DNA of 26,467 nucleotides from Scybalousia_A sp964626385 (GCA_964626385.1 CAZVEO010000023.1:1-26467), one strand, 5' to 3'; shown: positions 8,489-16,898, numbered from the stretch's first letter. The notes: generated from the sequence alone by a model not told the origin. Numbers and translations are program-made.

Positions 8489-8699
8489 ATAGTTTTTATA
8501 GTGAATAATCTATTATTAATTATAATATGCAAAAATAGAAAATATTTTGAAACTTAATCATATCATTGACAAACTTTTTTACTTTTTATAAAAAAACATC
8601 AAATTATATACTAAATTTTAATATACTTCACACCTATTTTGGAGGATAGTAACTTTTTCCAACATATCTTAACTTTAAAAATAGAATTAATCATTAAAA

Positions 8700-10196
8700 T
8701 CAGAATTGAAAATATATAAATGGCTGTATGCTTGAACTTTTTACTTGAGAAAGCACAAATACCACTAACAAAGCAAAGGCTATTTTTAACACCAAAGGAG
8801 AACGATAAAAAGTGCTTCTTATATACTCTTTTGCTTTCAAAGGTAAAATGTGTATGATAAGAGCAAAAACTATTATACTCAAGGGTTTCCAATAGGCTGT
8901 TATAACTGGCAAAAACGCATTGATATTGAGTGAGGATATTTTTTGCAAAACCATATACGCATCTTCAAAACTATCTGCACGAAAAAATATCCAAAGCGTA
9001 GCAACAAGATGAAAACATATTATTGCTGAAAAAAATCTATATATTTTATTGTTTTGCAATTGTTTAGTAAAATATTTTAGCACTTTATCCATAATAAGCA
9101 ACACTCCATGACAAAATCCCCAAAAAACAAACTTAAGATTTGCTCCATGCCAAAAACCTCCTATAAGCATAGTTGCCAAAAGATTGAAGTATTGTCTTAT
9201 TTTTCCTTTGCGATTGCCTCCGAGCGGTATATAGATGTAATCCTTCAGCCATGAAGAAAGAGAAATATGCCACCTGCGCCAAAACTCCGTAATATTCACA
9301 GCTTTATAAGGCGAGTCAAAGTTTTTGGGCAAGCGAAAACCAAACAAAAGCGAAACAGCTATGGCTATGTCAGTATAACCACTAAAATCACAATAGATTT
9401 GTAAAGTATAACCATAGGAGGCGAGAAGATTTTCCACTCCGCTAAAAGTATCAGGCGAGGCAAAAACTCTATCTACAAAATTTATAGAAATATAATCGGA
9501 AACAAATATTTTTTTTATCAAACCATTGAGTATAAGAAAAAAAGCAATATTAAAGTCCTCTTTTGATATAGAGTAAAGCTTTTTTAGTTGAGGCAAAAAA
9601 TTCTCTGCCCTTACTATTGGTCCTGCCACAAGTTGAGGAAAAAAACTTAGATAAAAAGCAAAGTCTAAAAACGAGGTTTTATAGTCTACTTTTTCCTTAT
9701 ACACATCTGCCAAATAACTGATAGCCTGAAAAGTAAAAAAAGATATACCCACAGGAAGAATTATTTTATCAACAGAAAAATTTGTTCCAAAACTATTATT
9801 GACAAACAAAGAAAGATAATCCACCGCAACAATATCGGTTTCCCAAATCTGATTTACCAAATCTATAAAAAAATACGTATACTTAAAATACAACAAAAAA
9901 GAAGCATCTAACAATATACTAAAAAAGAGTACAATTCTTTTAAGCAGTTTGGAATTTATTTTTCCTAAAAGTCTTGCAGTAAAAAAGGTAATAAGCGTTA
10001 CACATAAGAGCAAAATAACAAAGTTGCCCGAAGATTTGTAGTAAAAAAAGTAACTAACTAACAACAACCAAATATGAGAAAGTTTTATCTTGTTCTTAAT
10101 CAGTCCAAAAACAAGCATAACTCCCAAAAGAAACACCCAGAAAATAGTTTGTGTAAACAACAAAGGGGAGTTTGCATTAAATAAAAAGAAATTCAT
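8700..10196 (-). CDS. MBOAT-family O-acyltransferase (AlgI/DltB-like)
   Basis: This 498-residue polytopic membrane protein has the MBOAT core: PVGISFFTFQAISYLADVY (148-166), FFPQLVAGPIVR (185-196), FWRRWHISLSSWLKDYIYIPLGG (305-327) and GGFWHGA (346-352). His310 and His350 are the two conserved histidines, the second being the catalytic one in AlgI/DltB. The family transfers acyl groups from a cytosolic donor across the membrane, usually to a partner SGNH/AlgJ-like protein that acylates an extracellular glycan. No partner gene is seen here. It is the last gene of the envelope operon, 46 bp after the NlpC/P60 gene. Acceptor and acyl group are not known; a surface glycan is a reasonable guess given rfbD nearby. 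Confidence 0.92.
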   Translation of the reverse strand: MNFFLFNANSPLLFTQTIFWVFLLGVMLVFGLIKNKIKLSHIWLLLVSYFFYYKSSGNFVILLLCVTLITFFTARLLGKINSKLLKRIVLFFSILLDASFLLYFKYTYFFIDLVNQIWETDIVAVDYLSLFVNNSFGTNFSVDKIILPVGISFFTFQAISYLADVYKEKVDYKTSFLDFAFYLSFFPQLVAGPIVRAENFLPQLKKLYSISKEDFNIAFFLILNGLIKKIFVSDYISINFVDRVFASPDTFSGVENLLASYGYTLQIYCDFSGYTDIAIAVSLLFGFRLPKNFDSPYKAVNITEFWRRWHISLSSWLKDYIYIPLGGNRKGKIRQYFNLLATMLIGGFWHGANLKFVFWGFCHGVLLIMDKVLKYFTKQLQNNKIYRFFSAIICFHLVATLWIFFRADSFEDAYMVLQKISSLNINAFLPVITAYWKPLSIIVFALIIHILPLKAKEYIRSTFYRSPLVLKIAFALLVVFVLSQVKSSSIQPFIYFQF

Positions 10197-10242
10197 AAAT
10201 ACTTAATAGTTGTTTTTGTAATTAAATGTATGTTGTCTTGAA

Positions 10243-10833
10243 TTATTTTCTTTTGGGGTGATGACCGCAAGAATGATAATTGTTTTTCCAATAAGTTTCT
10301 TCCAAAGAAGAGACAATCACACCCTTTGAAGAAGAGGCATGAATAAATTTGTCTCCCCTTATAAATATGCCAACATGGTTTATTCTCCCTTTGCCAAAAA
10401 ATATAAGGTCGCCTTCTTTCATTTTTTTCTTATCACTCAATATGTCTACATCTTTTGCCATGTCAGAGCTTCGCCTTGAAAGAGTTATATCATATAAATC
10501 CTTATACACAGTAGTAACAAATCCCGAGCAATCCACACCTTGTTTTGTTGTACCTCCCGCTTTGTAAGGAGTACCTACCCAAGAAATACAATAATCAGTC
10601 AAATTAGACCCATATTGCTTCAATTCTTTCATAGACAAAGCATAAATATCATTGTTTGTCATTGTTGTATTTCTCTCAGAGGAAGAAGTGGAAGGACGGT
10701 TTTCTTTTTTTGTAACATTTCGAGTTGTTGTACGTTTAGTGGAGTTGGGTTTGTTTATTCTTTTAACATTGCTACAACTTGATAATAACAACAAAACTAA
10801 TAAGATAGCAATTATTTTTTGCAAATTTTTCAT
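10243..10833 (-). CDS. NlpC/P60-family lipoprotein (peptidoglycan endopeptidase)
   Basis: Translation from the ATG at 10833 gives 196 residues beginning MKNLQKIIAILLVLLLLSSC, a clean lipoprotein signal with lipidated Cys20. The open frame reaches back to 10869, but the ATG at 10833 overlaps the rfbD stop as ATGA and puts the signal peptide at the N-terminus, so it is preferred. A Ser/Thr/Lys-rich linker (about 21-65) precedes the NlpC/P60 domain (about 75-190). This holds the catalytic Cys102 (VDCSGF), His153 (INHVGI) and His165 (FIHASSSKG). Such enzymes cleave the D-gamma-glutamyl-diamino acid bond of peptidoglycan stem peptides. It is translationally coupled to rfbD and followed by the MBOAT gene. 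Confidence 0.92.
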   Translation of the reverse strand: MKNLQKIIAILLVLLLLSSCSNVKRINKPNSTKRTTTRNVTKKENRPSTSSSERNTTMTNNDIYALSMKELKQYGSNLTDYCISWVGTPYKAGGTTKQGVDCSGFVTTVYKDLYDITLSRRSSDMAKDVDILSDKKKMKEGDLIFFGKGRINHVGIFIRGDKFIHASSSKGVIVSSLEETYWKNNYHSCGHHPKRK

Positions 10834-11696
10834 AATACTTTTAAGCATTCTTTTAAAGCATCTTCCCAATGAGCAATACTTATTTGTAAATATTCTTTTG
10901 TTAAACTTTTGTCCAAAACCGAATAGTTGGGGCGTTGAGCTTTAGTCGGGTATTCAATTGAAAGTATGGGATTTATATTACATTTTAATATAGATAGGTC
11001 ATTTATTTTTTTTGCAAAATCATACCAAGATAACACTCCTTCGTTACTAAAATGCAATAATCTATATTTCTTCTTAGGCATACCTTCTTTTATTACTTTG
11101 TTTGCAATAGCCATTAAACATTGTGCCAAATCAGTAGCATAACAAGGTGACATAGTTTGATCATAGACAACATTTAATTCCGTTTTAGAGGCACAAAGAC
11201 TAAGCATTGTTTTGACAAAATTTTTTCCAAACTCACTATAAACTCCACTGGTACGAACAACTATAGAGTTTTTACAACAAGACAAGGCTTTATTCTCTCC
11301 TGCAAACTTGCTTTGCCCATAAATATTTATAGGGTTAGGCATATCTGTAGGAAAATAAGGACGAGAAGATTTGCCATCAAAAACATAGTCAGTCGAAACA
11401 TGAATAAAATAAGCATTCTTACTTTGACATATTTTTGCAAGATTCTCTACTGCTATGTTATTTACTAAATTACACTTTTGTTTATCCTCTTCAGCATTAT
11501 CAACCGCTGTATAAGCGGCAGTATTGATTACAATGGAAATATCATTTTGAGTAAAAAAATCTTCAACTACCTTGTTATCAGTAATATCCAATTCCATATA
11601 ATCAGTAAAAATAAAATTAAAGTCATAATTCTTACTTATTTTTCTGATACTCATACCAAGTTGACCGTTGGCTCCGGTTATCAATATATTTTTCAT
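10830..11696 (-). CDS. rfbD: dTDP-4-dehydrorhamnose reductase
   Basis: This 288-residue short-chain dehydrogenase of the RmlD/RfbD type has the N-terminal NAD(P)-binding motif ILITGANGQLGMSIRK (Gly8-Gly14), INTAAYTAVDNAEEDK, HVSTDYVFDG and the catalytic YGQSK (Tyr-x3-Lys). It carries out the last step of dTDP-L-rhamnose synthesis, reducing dTDP-4-dehydro-L-rhamnose for surface polysaccharide assembly. The other rml genes (A, B, C) are not in the window. It starts 9 bp after the SUI1 gene and ends in a 4-nt ATGA overlap with the NlpC/P60 gene, so it sits inside the envelope operon. Confidence 0.94.
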   Translation of the reverse strand: MKNILITGANGQLGMSIRKISKNYDFNFIFTDYMELDITDNKVVEDFFTQNDISIVINTAAYTAVDNAEEDKQKCNLVNNIAVENLAKICQSKNAYFIHVSTDYVFDGKSSRPYFPTDMPNPINIYGQSKFAGENKALSCCKNSIVVRTSGVYSEFGKNFVKTMLSLCASKTELNVVYDQTMSPCYATDLAQCLMAIANKVIKEGMPKKKYRLLHFSNEGVLSWYDFAKKINDLSILKCNINPILSIEYPTKAQRPNYSVLDKSLTKEYLQISIAHWEDALKECLKVL

Positions 11697-11705
11697 TTTT
11701 CTACT

Positions 11706-12050
11706 TTATTTTATCACTTTGGATTTGTAACCTAAATTTGTAAGTATTTCAAAAATCTTTTCTCTAAAATCCCCTTGTAATACAATTTTCCCGTCCTTAA
11801 CACTTCCACCAACACTACACTTTGTTTTAAGTATTTTGGACAAATTCAAAAGGTCTCCTTGTTTGCCTACAAAGTTGCTGACAAGGGTAACTTTTTTACC
11901 TGCTCTTTGCTTTTTATCCAATGATATACATAGATTTTGTTTTTGATTTTCAAGTGTTTCTACTTCTTCTTGTTCTTCTTGTTCAAAAACAAAATTAGGG
12001 TCAGTAGAATATACAACCTTATCTCTATTATTCTTTTTTTGGAGATTCAT
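11706..12050 (-). CDS. SUI1/YciH-like translation factor
   Basis: This 114-residue protein has the eIF1/SUI1 fold signature in its second half: KKVTLVSNFVG, then LSKILKTKCSVGGSVKDGKIV and LQGDFREKIFEILTNLGYK. The N-terminus (RDKVVYSTDPNF) is the usual short leader of Bacteroidota homologues, supporting the ATG at 12050 even though it lies 23 bp inside the lipid-kinase gene. An acidic Glu-rich stretch (about 24-32) connects the two parts. Bacterial YciH proteins bind the small ribosomal subunit and may influence initiation fidelity; the role in this organism is inferred from family only. It is second in the operon. Confidence 0.9.
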   Translation of the reverse strand: MNLQKKNNRDKVVYSTDPNFVFEQEEQEEVETLENQKQNLCISLDKKQRAGKKVTLVSNFVGKQGDLLNLSKILKTKCSVGGSVKDGKIVLQGDFREKIFEILTNLGYKSKVIK

Positions 12051-12993
12051 ATATTATGCTTTTTATTAAATCAAGTATCTTCTTTTCACTAAGGAATGGT
12101 TGTTTGTTCTTTTTATCAGGGACTATTACATTTAGATTATTAGGCTCAACACAAAATTTTAACTCTTTTTCTTTGTATTCTATTCCTTCACCATCAAGGT
12201 TTAACACACCGTCCTCAAAATTTATTACCTCCACTTGTTTTGCTCTAAAAGTTTCTACGTATGGAGATATATCCATTTTGTGAAAAAACATCATTTGCAC
12301 AACCAAAGGCGTTAATATGATAGGCGGTTTTTTTACCACAACCACATCCAAAAGACCATCATTCAAAGAGGCTTTTGGTGCAATTATAGCATTGTAACCA
12401 AACTGATTAGAATTCATAAAAGAGATAAACAAAGCCTCTTTTTCTATTCTTTCTCCGTCTACAATAAGAGTATATTTTTTTGGCTTGTAATTCAAATAAT
12501 CTTTAAGCACAAGCCTTAGATAAGTTTGAAAACCCCTAACCTTACTTCCCGTAAACTCTTTGGCTATTAAAGCATCAAAACCTACACCAGCAACCGAAGC
12601 GTATGGAAGATTGTTAAGATTTACAGTATCTATTCTTCTATGATTATTAAGATTAATAACCTCTATTGCCTTTGCTATATCCAAAGGAACATGCAAACAG
12701 CGAGCCAAACCATTGCCACTACCTGCAGGTATTATGCCGAGTTTGGTATTAGAACCTATAAGTCCTCTTACGCAATCATTTATTGACCCATCACCACCCA
12801 CAGCAATAACAGTAGAGTAGTCGTTTTTTACAGCCTCCCCGCTTATTAGCGTGGCATGGTGAGCATATTGAGTGTAAGCTATATGGTAATTATATTTTTG
12901 CTTGTCCAAATACTCTTCCAAAGCCTGCTCTACTATCTTTTGTTTCCCTATACCGGATATAGGGTTTATTATAAATAATATTTTTTCTTTCAT
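12028..12993 (-). CDS. Diacylglycerol/sphingolipid kinase-family lipid kinase
   Basis: This 321-residue DAGK-catalytic-domain protein has LFIINPISGIGKQ at the N-terminus, the nucleotide-binding VIAVGGDGSINDCVRGL and the GIIPAGSGNGLARCL loop, then LPYASVAGVGFDALIA and LNDGLLDVVVVKKP, all typical of the YegS/DgkB/LCB5 superfamily. It phosphorylates a lipid hydroxyl using ATP. Whether the substrate is diacylglycerol, a sphingoid base or another lipid cannot be told from sequence, though many Bacteroidales make sphingolipids. It is the first gene of the operon running to the MBOAT gene. Its last 23 bp overlap the SUI1 gene in a different frame. A -7 box lies about 80 bp upstream. Confidence 0.92.
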   Translation of the reverse strand: MKEKILFIINPISGIGKQKIVEQALEEYLDKQKYNYHIAYTQYAHHATLISGEAVKNDYSTVIAVGGDGSINDCVRGLIGSNTKLGIIPAGSGNGLARCLHVPLDIAKAIEVINLNNHRRIDTVNLNNLPYASVAGVGFDALIAKEFTGSKVRGFQTYLRLVLKDYLNYKPKKYTLIVDGERIEKEALFISFMNSNQFGYNAIIAPKASLNDGLLDVVVVKKPPIILTPLVVQMMFFHKMDISPYVETFRAKQVEVINFEDGVLNLDGEGIEYKEKELKFCVEPNNLNVIVPDKKNKQPFLSEKKILDLIKSIIYESPKKE

Positions 12994-13074
12994 AATTTTT
13001 TCCTAAAATTCATATATCCCAAAATGAAAAATAAAAACCAAAATAAATTGTTTTTCCTGTCCCTTTTTATCTTG

Positions 13075-13082
13075 CAAAGATA
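13075..13082 (-). promoter_or_regulatory. -7 promoter box for the lipid kinase-SUI1-rfbD-NlpC-MBOAT operon
   Basis: On the minus strand the bases read TATCTTTGCA, an exact TAnnTTTG with the frequent CA extension, 82 bp before the lipid-kinase ATG. No clear -33 box is seen; the upstream side runs into the palindromic repeat cluster. Confidence 0.55.
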
Positions 13083-13120
13083 TTAAAATAAATTTGTATA
13101 TCCCTCATATAAAAAAACAA

Positions 13121-13325
13121 AACAGGCACAGCCTACACCAACAGGGTGTCTTATAAGGGCAAAACCCGTATTTTTTATCATACGCTTTGCGTTATATTAA
13201 CTTATACTAACTCATAAAAACTTATGCTAACCTATAAACTCTACCCTTATAAAACAGGCTTAGCCTGTACCCTTATAAAACACCCTGAGGGTGCAGGCTG
13301 TGGGTGTAAGCCATTATGAGTTATA
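13121..13325. repeat. Mosaic palindromic intergenic repeat cluster B
   Basis: This fills most of the 350-bp gene-free gap between trkA and the lipid-kinase gene. It is made of short palindromic modules: ACAGGCTTAGCCTGT (13254-13268), CACCCTGAGGGTG (13281-13293), ACGCTTTGCGT (13182-13192) and a GGGCAAAACCCGT variant. The spacers are TTATAAGG/CCTTATAA and CTTATGCTAACCTATAAA types. Its outer parts form a 31-bp imperfect inverted repeat (13129-13159 with 13270-13300, about four mismatches). The same modules recur in the clusters at 16.7 kb and 25.1 kb. No protein-coding content was found. Confidence 0.75.
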
Positions 13326-13343
13326 AAAAAATAATTCAGTATT

Positions 13344-14684
13344 TTAATTAAATAACTTCATAACTTTATTCGCGACTTCGGGTAACGAGAAAACAACAAC
13401 CTTATCTCCTGATTCTATTTGTGTATCTCCTCTTGCTATGAAAGATGTGCCATCCCTTATTATTCCACCAATGCTTACGCCTTGAGGAATAGTAAGATTC
13501 ATTATAGTAGTTTTGGTTGCGGGTGCTTTTTCTTTTACAATCACCTCAAAAACTTCAGCATCTATACCACTCAACCATTTGGAAGAGGTTACCTCCCCGT
13601 TAAGAGTAAAACGAGCAATATAAGAGGCAGTTATCAATTTTTTGTTTATAATAGTATCTATTCCTATGTCTTGAGAAACATCTATATAATTGATATTTTC
13701 TACTAAGGCTATGGTTTTTTTTACTCCTTGTTTGTGAGCATGAAGACAAGAAAGAATATTGGTTTCTGTAGAATCAGTAGTCGCAATAAAAGCATCAGTA
13801 TCTCTTAATCCTTCGTCCAAAAGCAAAGAAATATCAGAGCCATTGCCGTTTATTACCATAGTAGAGGAAAGTTCGTCAAGTAATTTTAAACATCTGTCCT
13901 TATTCTCTTCAACGAGTTTTAGTTGCATAATGTTTTCAAGATTCAAAGCCGCTCTTCTTCCTATACGACCGCCACCTATTATCATGGCGTTTTTTATTCT
14001 AAAATCTTTCTTTTTGAACAATTCCTTGACAACTTCCAATCCCTCAGGTTTTACTAAAAGATAGACCAAATCCCCTTTTCTATAATAGTCATTGCCACCT
14101 GGTATTATGGTCTGCCCTTGTCTTACTATGCAAACTATACGAGCATCCATTTGAGGGTAAAGTTGGGTGGTTTCCATTATGGTTTTGTCTATAAAAACAG
14201 CATCAGTATCTATTCTTGTCATATAAATACTTAATAGTCCGTTGGAAAAATCAAAAACCTCCGTTGCAGTATTTCTTGTTAAAAGATTGGTTATTTCTTT
14301 GGCGGCAATACGCTCAGGGCAAACCATTTCATCAATACCCAAGGCTTTGAACATACTTTTGTTTTCATCGTTAAGGTATTCTATAGAGTTGATTCTCGCA
14401 ATGGTACGCTTTGCTCCCAAACGCTTACCCAACATACAAGTAATGATATTTATACTTTCCTCGTGAAGTACTGAAATAAGCAAATCACAAGAAGAAACTC
14501 CAGCCTCCTTGAGTACAGAAATAGAGGTACTCTCGCCCGCTATGGTTAGCAAATCATTATCTGTTTGCAACAAACGAAGCAACTCCGAATGAGGGTCTAC
14601 CACTGTTATATTGTGCTTTATCTTTGAAAGAGTCTTGGCTAAATGAAAACCGACTTCTCCATCCCCTGCTATAATTATATCCAT
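13344..14684 (-). CDS. trkA: TrkA, NAD-binding regulatory subunit of the Trk potassium transporter
   Basis: This 446-residue peripheral membrane protein has two RCK-N/RCK-C tandems. The first Rossmann fold opens with MDIIIAGDGEVGFHLAKTL and the second (about residue 230) with NAMIIGGGRIGRRAALNLE; each is followed by a TrkA-C domain (LEVVKELFKKK region and GDKVVVFSLPEVANKV end). It gates a TrkH/TrkG potassium channel in response to nucleotides. In many Bacteroidota trkH is the neighbour, but it is not here. The gene is divergent from sufD, with 91 bp between the starts. A -7 box gives a very short leader. Confidence 0.95.
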   Translation of the reverse strand: MDIIIAGDGEVGFHLAKTLSKIKHNITVVDPHSELLRLLQTDNDLLTIAGESTSISVLKEAGVSSCDLLISVLHEESINIITCMLGKRLGAKRTIARINSIEYLNDENKSMFKALGIDEMVCPERIAAKEITNLLTRNTATEVFDFSNGLLSIYMTRIDTDAVFIDKTIMETTQLYPQMDARIVCIVRQGQTIIPGGNDYYRKGDLVYLLVKPEGLEVVKELFKKKDFRIKNAMIIGGGRIGRRAALNLENIMQLKLVEENKDRCLKLLDELSSTMVINGNGSDISLLLDEGLRDTDAFIATTDSTETNILSCLHAHKQGVKKTIALVENINYIDVSQDIGIDTIINKKLITASYIARFTLNGEVTSSKWLSGIDAEVFEVIVKEKAPATKTTIMNLTIPQGVSIGGIIRDGTSFIARGDTQIESGDKVVVFSLPEVANKVMKLFN

Positions 14685-14705
14685 CTAACTTTTTTGTATT
14701 TTTTG

Positions 14706-14713
14706 CAAAGGTA
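14706..14713 (-). promoter_or_regulatory. trkA: -7 promoter box for trkA
   Basis: On the minus strand the bases read TACCTTTGCA, identical in form to the box before the YitT gene. It lies 21 bp from the trkA ATG, implying a leader of only about 15 nt. No recognisable TTTG at -33. Confidence 0.6.
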
Positions 14714-14775
14714 GTAAAATATTTGTATAGTTTTTTAGTTTATTAAAATGATAGTCAAAAGCAATCAAAAAAAAA

Positions 14776-15816
14776 ATGACAACTATAAGTAATATGTGTG
14801 AGTGTTTTGCGTGCAACATTCCCGATTTGAATACTATAAAGATAAAAAAAGATAATGGAACTTTTATTCCTGTAAATGACAAAGAATTTGCAGAATTAAA
14901 AGGTTTGGTAAGAATAGAAAACAAAGAAAACAAGCATACTCTCATAACTATAAAAGATTTTGCTCAAATAGATAAACCTTTGCAAATAATCAACTTGCTT
15001 AAAAATGATGTTAAAGAAGAGGAAAACGAAGAGTTGAGCATATTTGTGGGAAAAAACGCTAAGGTTACAATATTGTATTGTGATGATACTTTGCCCGCTT
15101 GTCAAGTCAAGTTTTCTCATACAATGAACATAAAACTTGACTCCTATTCTCAAATAGCTTTTTATAAGATGGAGAATGTTAATAATCAAACTTATATTTC
15201 TTCTGATTTGCTTTTTGATGTATCAGATAATGTTTATTTGCAAACTTTTTTTCTCGCTATTAACGGAGGCAAACTCAATAATAAATTAAGACTTAATTTT
15301 AATAATGTACATTCTGAGGCTGATATCAACGGTTTGTACCTTATGGACAAAGAACAAAGCACAGAGAACATTATAGAGGTACGTCATTTGAAAGATGGTT
15401 GCAAAAGCACGCAACTTTTTAAAGGGATATTGGATGATGAAGCAAAAGCCAACTTTATGGGGCATATTTTTGTTGACTACTATGCTAAGAACAACGAGGC
15501 AAAACAGACAAACAACAATATATTGCTAACTGATAAAGCAAAGGTAAATACCAAACCAGTATTAGAAATTTATAACGATGATGTTCAATGTTCACACGGA
15601 GCAACTACCGGTCAATTAGACGAAAATGCTCTTTACTACCTTAAAACTCGAGGAATTTCTGAAAAGCAAGCCAAAATGCTTTTGATGAATGCTTTTTGTC
15701 AAAGCGTGTTATCAAAAAGCAAAATCAAAGAATTAAGAGAGGGACTTTCTGCTCTTATTCAAAAGCGTTTGGAAGGGGAGTTAAGTGTAGAAAACCCGTT
15801 TAAAATAACTCTTTAA
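14776..15816 (+). CDS. sufD: SufD-like iron-sulfur cluster assembly scaffold protein
   Basis: This 346-residue protein belongs to the SufB/SufD beta-helix family. The C-terminal signature EIYNDDVQCSHGATTGQLDEN (about 265-285), followed by ALYYLKTRGISEKQAKMLL, is diagnostic, and the short length without SufB cysteine motifs points to SufD. SufD works with SufB and SufC (ATPase) to build Fe-S clusters. It is shorter than typical SufD (about 420-450 residues), with a reduced N-terminal helical region. An unusual Cys pair (CECFAC) lies near residues 8-13. sufB, sufC and sufS are not adjacent, unlike the usual Bacteroidota suf operon. nadK follows after 4 bp, so the two are co-transcribed. Confidence 0.88.
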   Translation: MTTISNMCECFACNIPDLNTIKIKKDNGTFIPVNDKEFAELKGLVRIENKENKHTLITIKDFAQIDKPLQIINLLKNDVKEEENEELSIFVGKNAKVTILYCDDTLPACQVKFSHTMNIKLDSYSQIAFYKMENVNNQTYISSDLLFDVSDNVYLQTFFLAINGGKLNNKLRLNFNNVHSEADINGLYLMDKEQSTENIIEVRHLKDGCKSTQLFKGILDDEAKANFMGHIFVDYYAKNNEAKQTNNNILLTDKAKVNTKPVLEIYNDDVQCSHGATTGQLDENALYYLKTRGISEKQAKMLLMNAFCQSVLSKSKIKELREGLSALIQKRLEGELSVENPFKITL

Positions 15817-15820
15817 AAAT

Positions 15821-16732
15821 ATGTCTATCTATATTTTTGGAAAAACACCAGAGAACGAAAAAGATAAAAAATCTATACGACTGTTGTTTGAAAATCTTTG
15901 TTTCAACTATGATGAGATAGTTGTTTGGGAACCTTTGTTTGTTGCCATAAAAGATTTTCTGCCCCAAAGTCCTGCTATTAAAACCTTTTGCCATAAATCA
16001 GACCTTAAACAAGATAACAATATATTGCTTTCTCTTGGAGGAGATGGCACAATGTTGGACACTGTGGAATTTGTTATAGGAACACAGATAGCGGTTTTGG
16101 GGGTAAATCTCGGACATTTGGGTTTTTTAACTACAGCAGGTAGGGAGGATATTGCTAATCTTGTTTCTGAAATAAAGAAGAATAATTTTTCCATAGAAAA
16201 AAGACCAATACTTGAGGTTAAATACCCTAATCAAGCAGAGGAAAGACACTTTGCAGTGAATGAGGCATGTTTTCTTTCCACAAATAGAGGCAGTATAATA
16301 AATATAGAGGTGTTTGTAGATGATAAATATCTTTCCACCTATTCGGCAGATGGTATTATTTTGGCCACTCCTACTGGTAGTACTGCCTATTCTATGGCAG
16401 CAGGAGGACCAATAGTAAGTCCTTTGAGTCAATGTTTGTGTCTTACTCCCATAGCACCTCATAATCTAACTCTTAGACCTATAATCATATCTGACAATTC
16501 AGAAGTAAGGGTACGTATTGCTCAAATAGATAACAAGTGCGAAATGCTCTTGGACGGGTATAGCATATTTCAAAAAAATAATATTGAGGTATTGCTTAAA
16601 AAGTCGCCATATTTTTGGAATCTTGTCCGTTTAGAAAATCAAGATTTTTTCAAAGCCATTAGAGATAAACTTATGTGGGGAACAACCCCTAAATACCTAA
16701 CCACTACGCTAACTCGGTGTAAGAAAGAATAA
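15821..16732 (+). CDS. nadK: NAD kinase with its C-terminus replaced by a mobile element
   Basis: This 303-residue ATP-NAD kinase makes NADP from NAD. Visible motifs are LLSLGGDGTMLDTV (GGDGT at 73-77), VLGVNLGHLGFLTTAGRED, the NE motif in FAVNEACFL, and DGIILATPTGSTAYSMAAGGP. The conserved RDKLMWG near the end is intact. The last eight codons (from ACG at 16706) and the stop at 16730-16732 belong to an inserted element. Without the insertion the protein would read T-P-T-S-I-V after the target site and stop at 17290-17292. Because the change lies past the conserved core, the enzyme is probably functional. It follows sufD by 4 bp. Confidence 0.95.
   Translation: MSIYIFGKTPENEKDKKSIRLLFENLCFNYDEIVVWEPLFVAIKDFLPQSPAIKTFCHKSDLKQDNNILLSLGGDGTMLDTVEFVIGTQIAVLGVNLGHLGFLTTAGREDIANLVSEIKKNNFSIEKRPILEVKYPNQAEERHFAVNEACFLSTNRGSIINIEVFVDDKYLSTYSADGIILATPTGSTAYSMAAGGPIVSPLSQCLCLTPIAPHNLTLRPIIISDNSEVRVRIAQIDNKCEMLLDGYSIFQKNNIEVLLKKSPYFWNLVRLENQDFFKAIRDKLMWGTTPKYLTTTLTRCKKE
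16706..16726 (+). repeat. Left terminal inverted repeat of the MITE-like element
   Basis: Twenty-one bases beginning ACGCTAACTCGG and ending TAAGAAA, exactly complementary to 17246-17266. It is translated as part of the new nadK C-terminus (T-L-T-R-C-K-K). Confidence 0.92.
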
Positions 16733-16734
16733 AA

Positions 16735-16860
16735 AAGTAACGGCTTTGCCCTTATCTCAATTTATGCTAACTTATGCCAATTCTTTATAATCTATTCAAA
16801 CCTATAAAGTTAACGGCTTTGCCCTATAAAAAGCACCCTGTGGGTGCGAAATAGGTTTAC
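16735..16860. repeat. Mosaic palindromic repeat cluster A, inside the MITE-like element
   Basis: Holds two copies of TAACGGCTTTGCCCT (16741 and 16813 areas), a CACCCTGTGGGTG palindrome (16838-16850) and TATGCTAACTTATG-type spacers. These are the same modules as in the clusters at 13.1-13.3 kb and 25.1-25.3 kb, here in the opposite orientation to those at 25 kb. Their presence within the transposable element suggests nested insertion or co-mobilisation. Confidence 0.65.
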
Positions 16861-16898
16861 TGAGAATCAATAAGTTACAAATAAAAAGTGTGCACGCG

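Noticed and set aside
8611..8892. 93-codon minus-strand frame at the end of the MBOAT gene
   Set aside because: It overlaps the conserved MBOAT coding region in another frame and resembles no family.
10834..10869. N-terminal extension of the NlpC/P60 lipoprotein
   Set aside because: The extension would run into rfbD and place 12 residues before the lipoprotein signal; the ATGA overlap at 10830-10833 gives a better start.
12028..12050. Overlap of the lipid kinase and SUI1 genes as a sign of a frameshift or fusion
   Set aside because: Both proteins have complete family-typical ends in different frames, so this is a normal short gene overlap.
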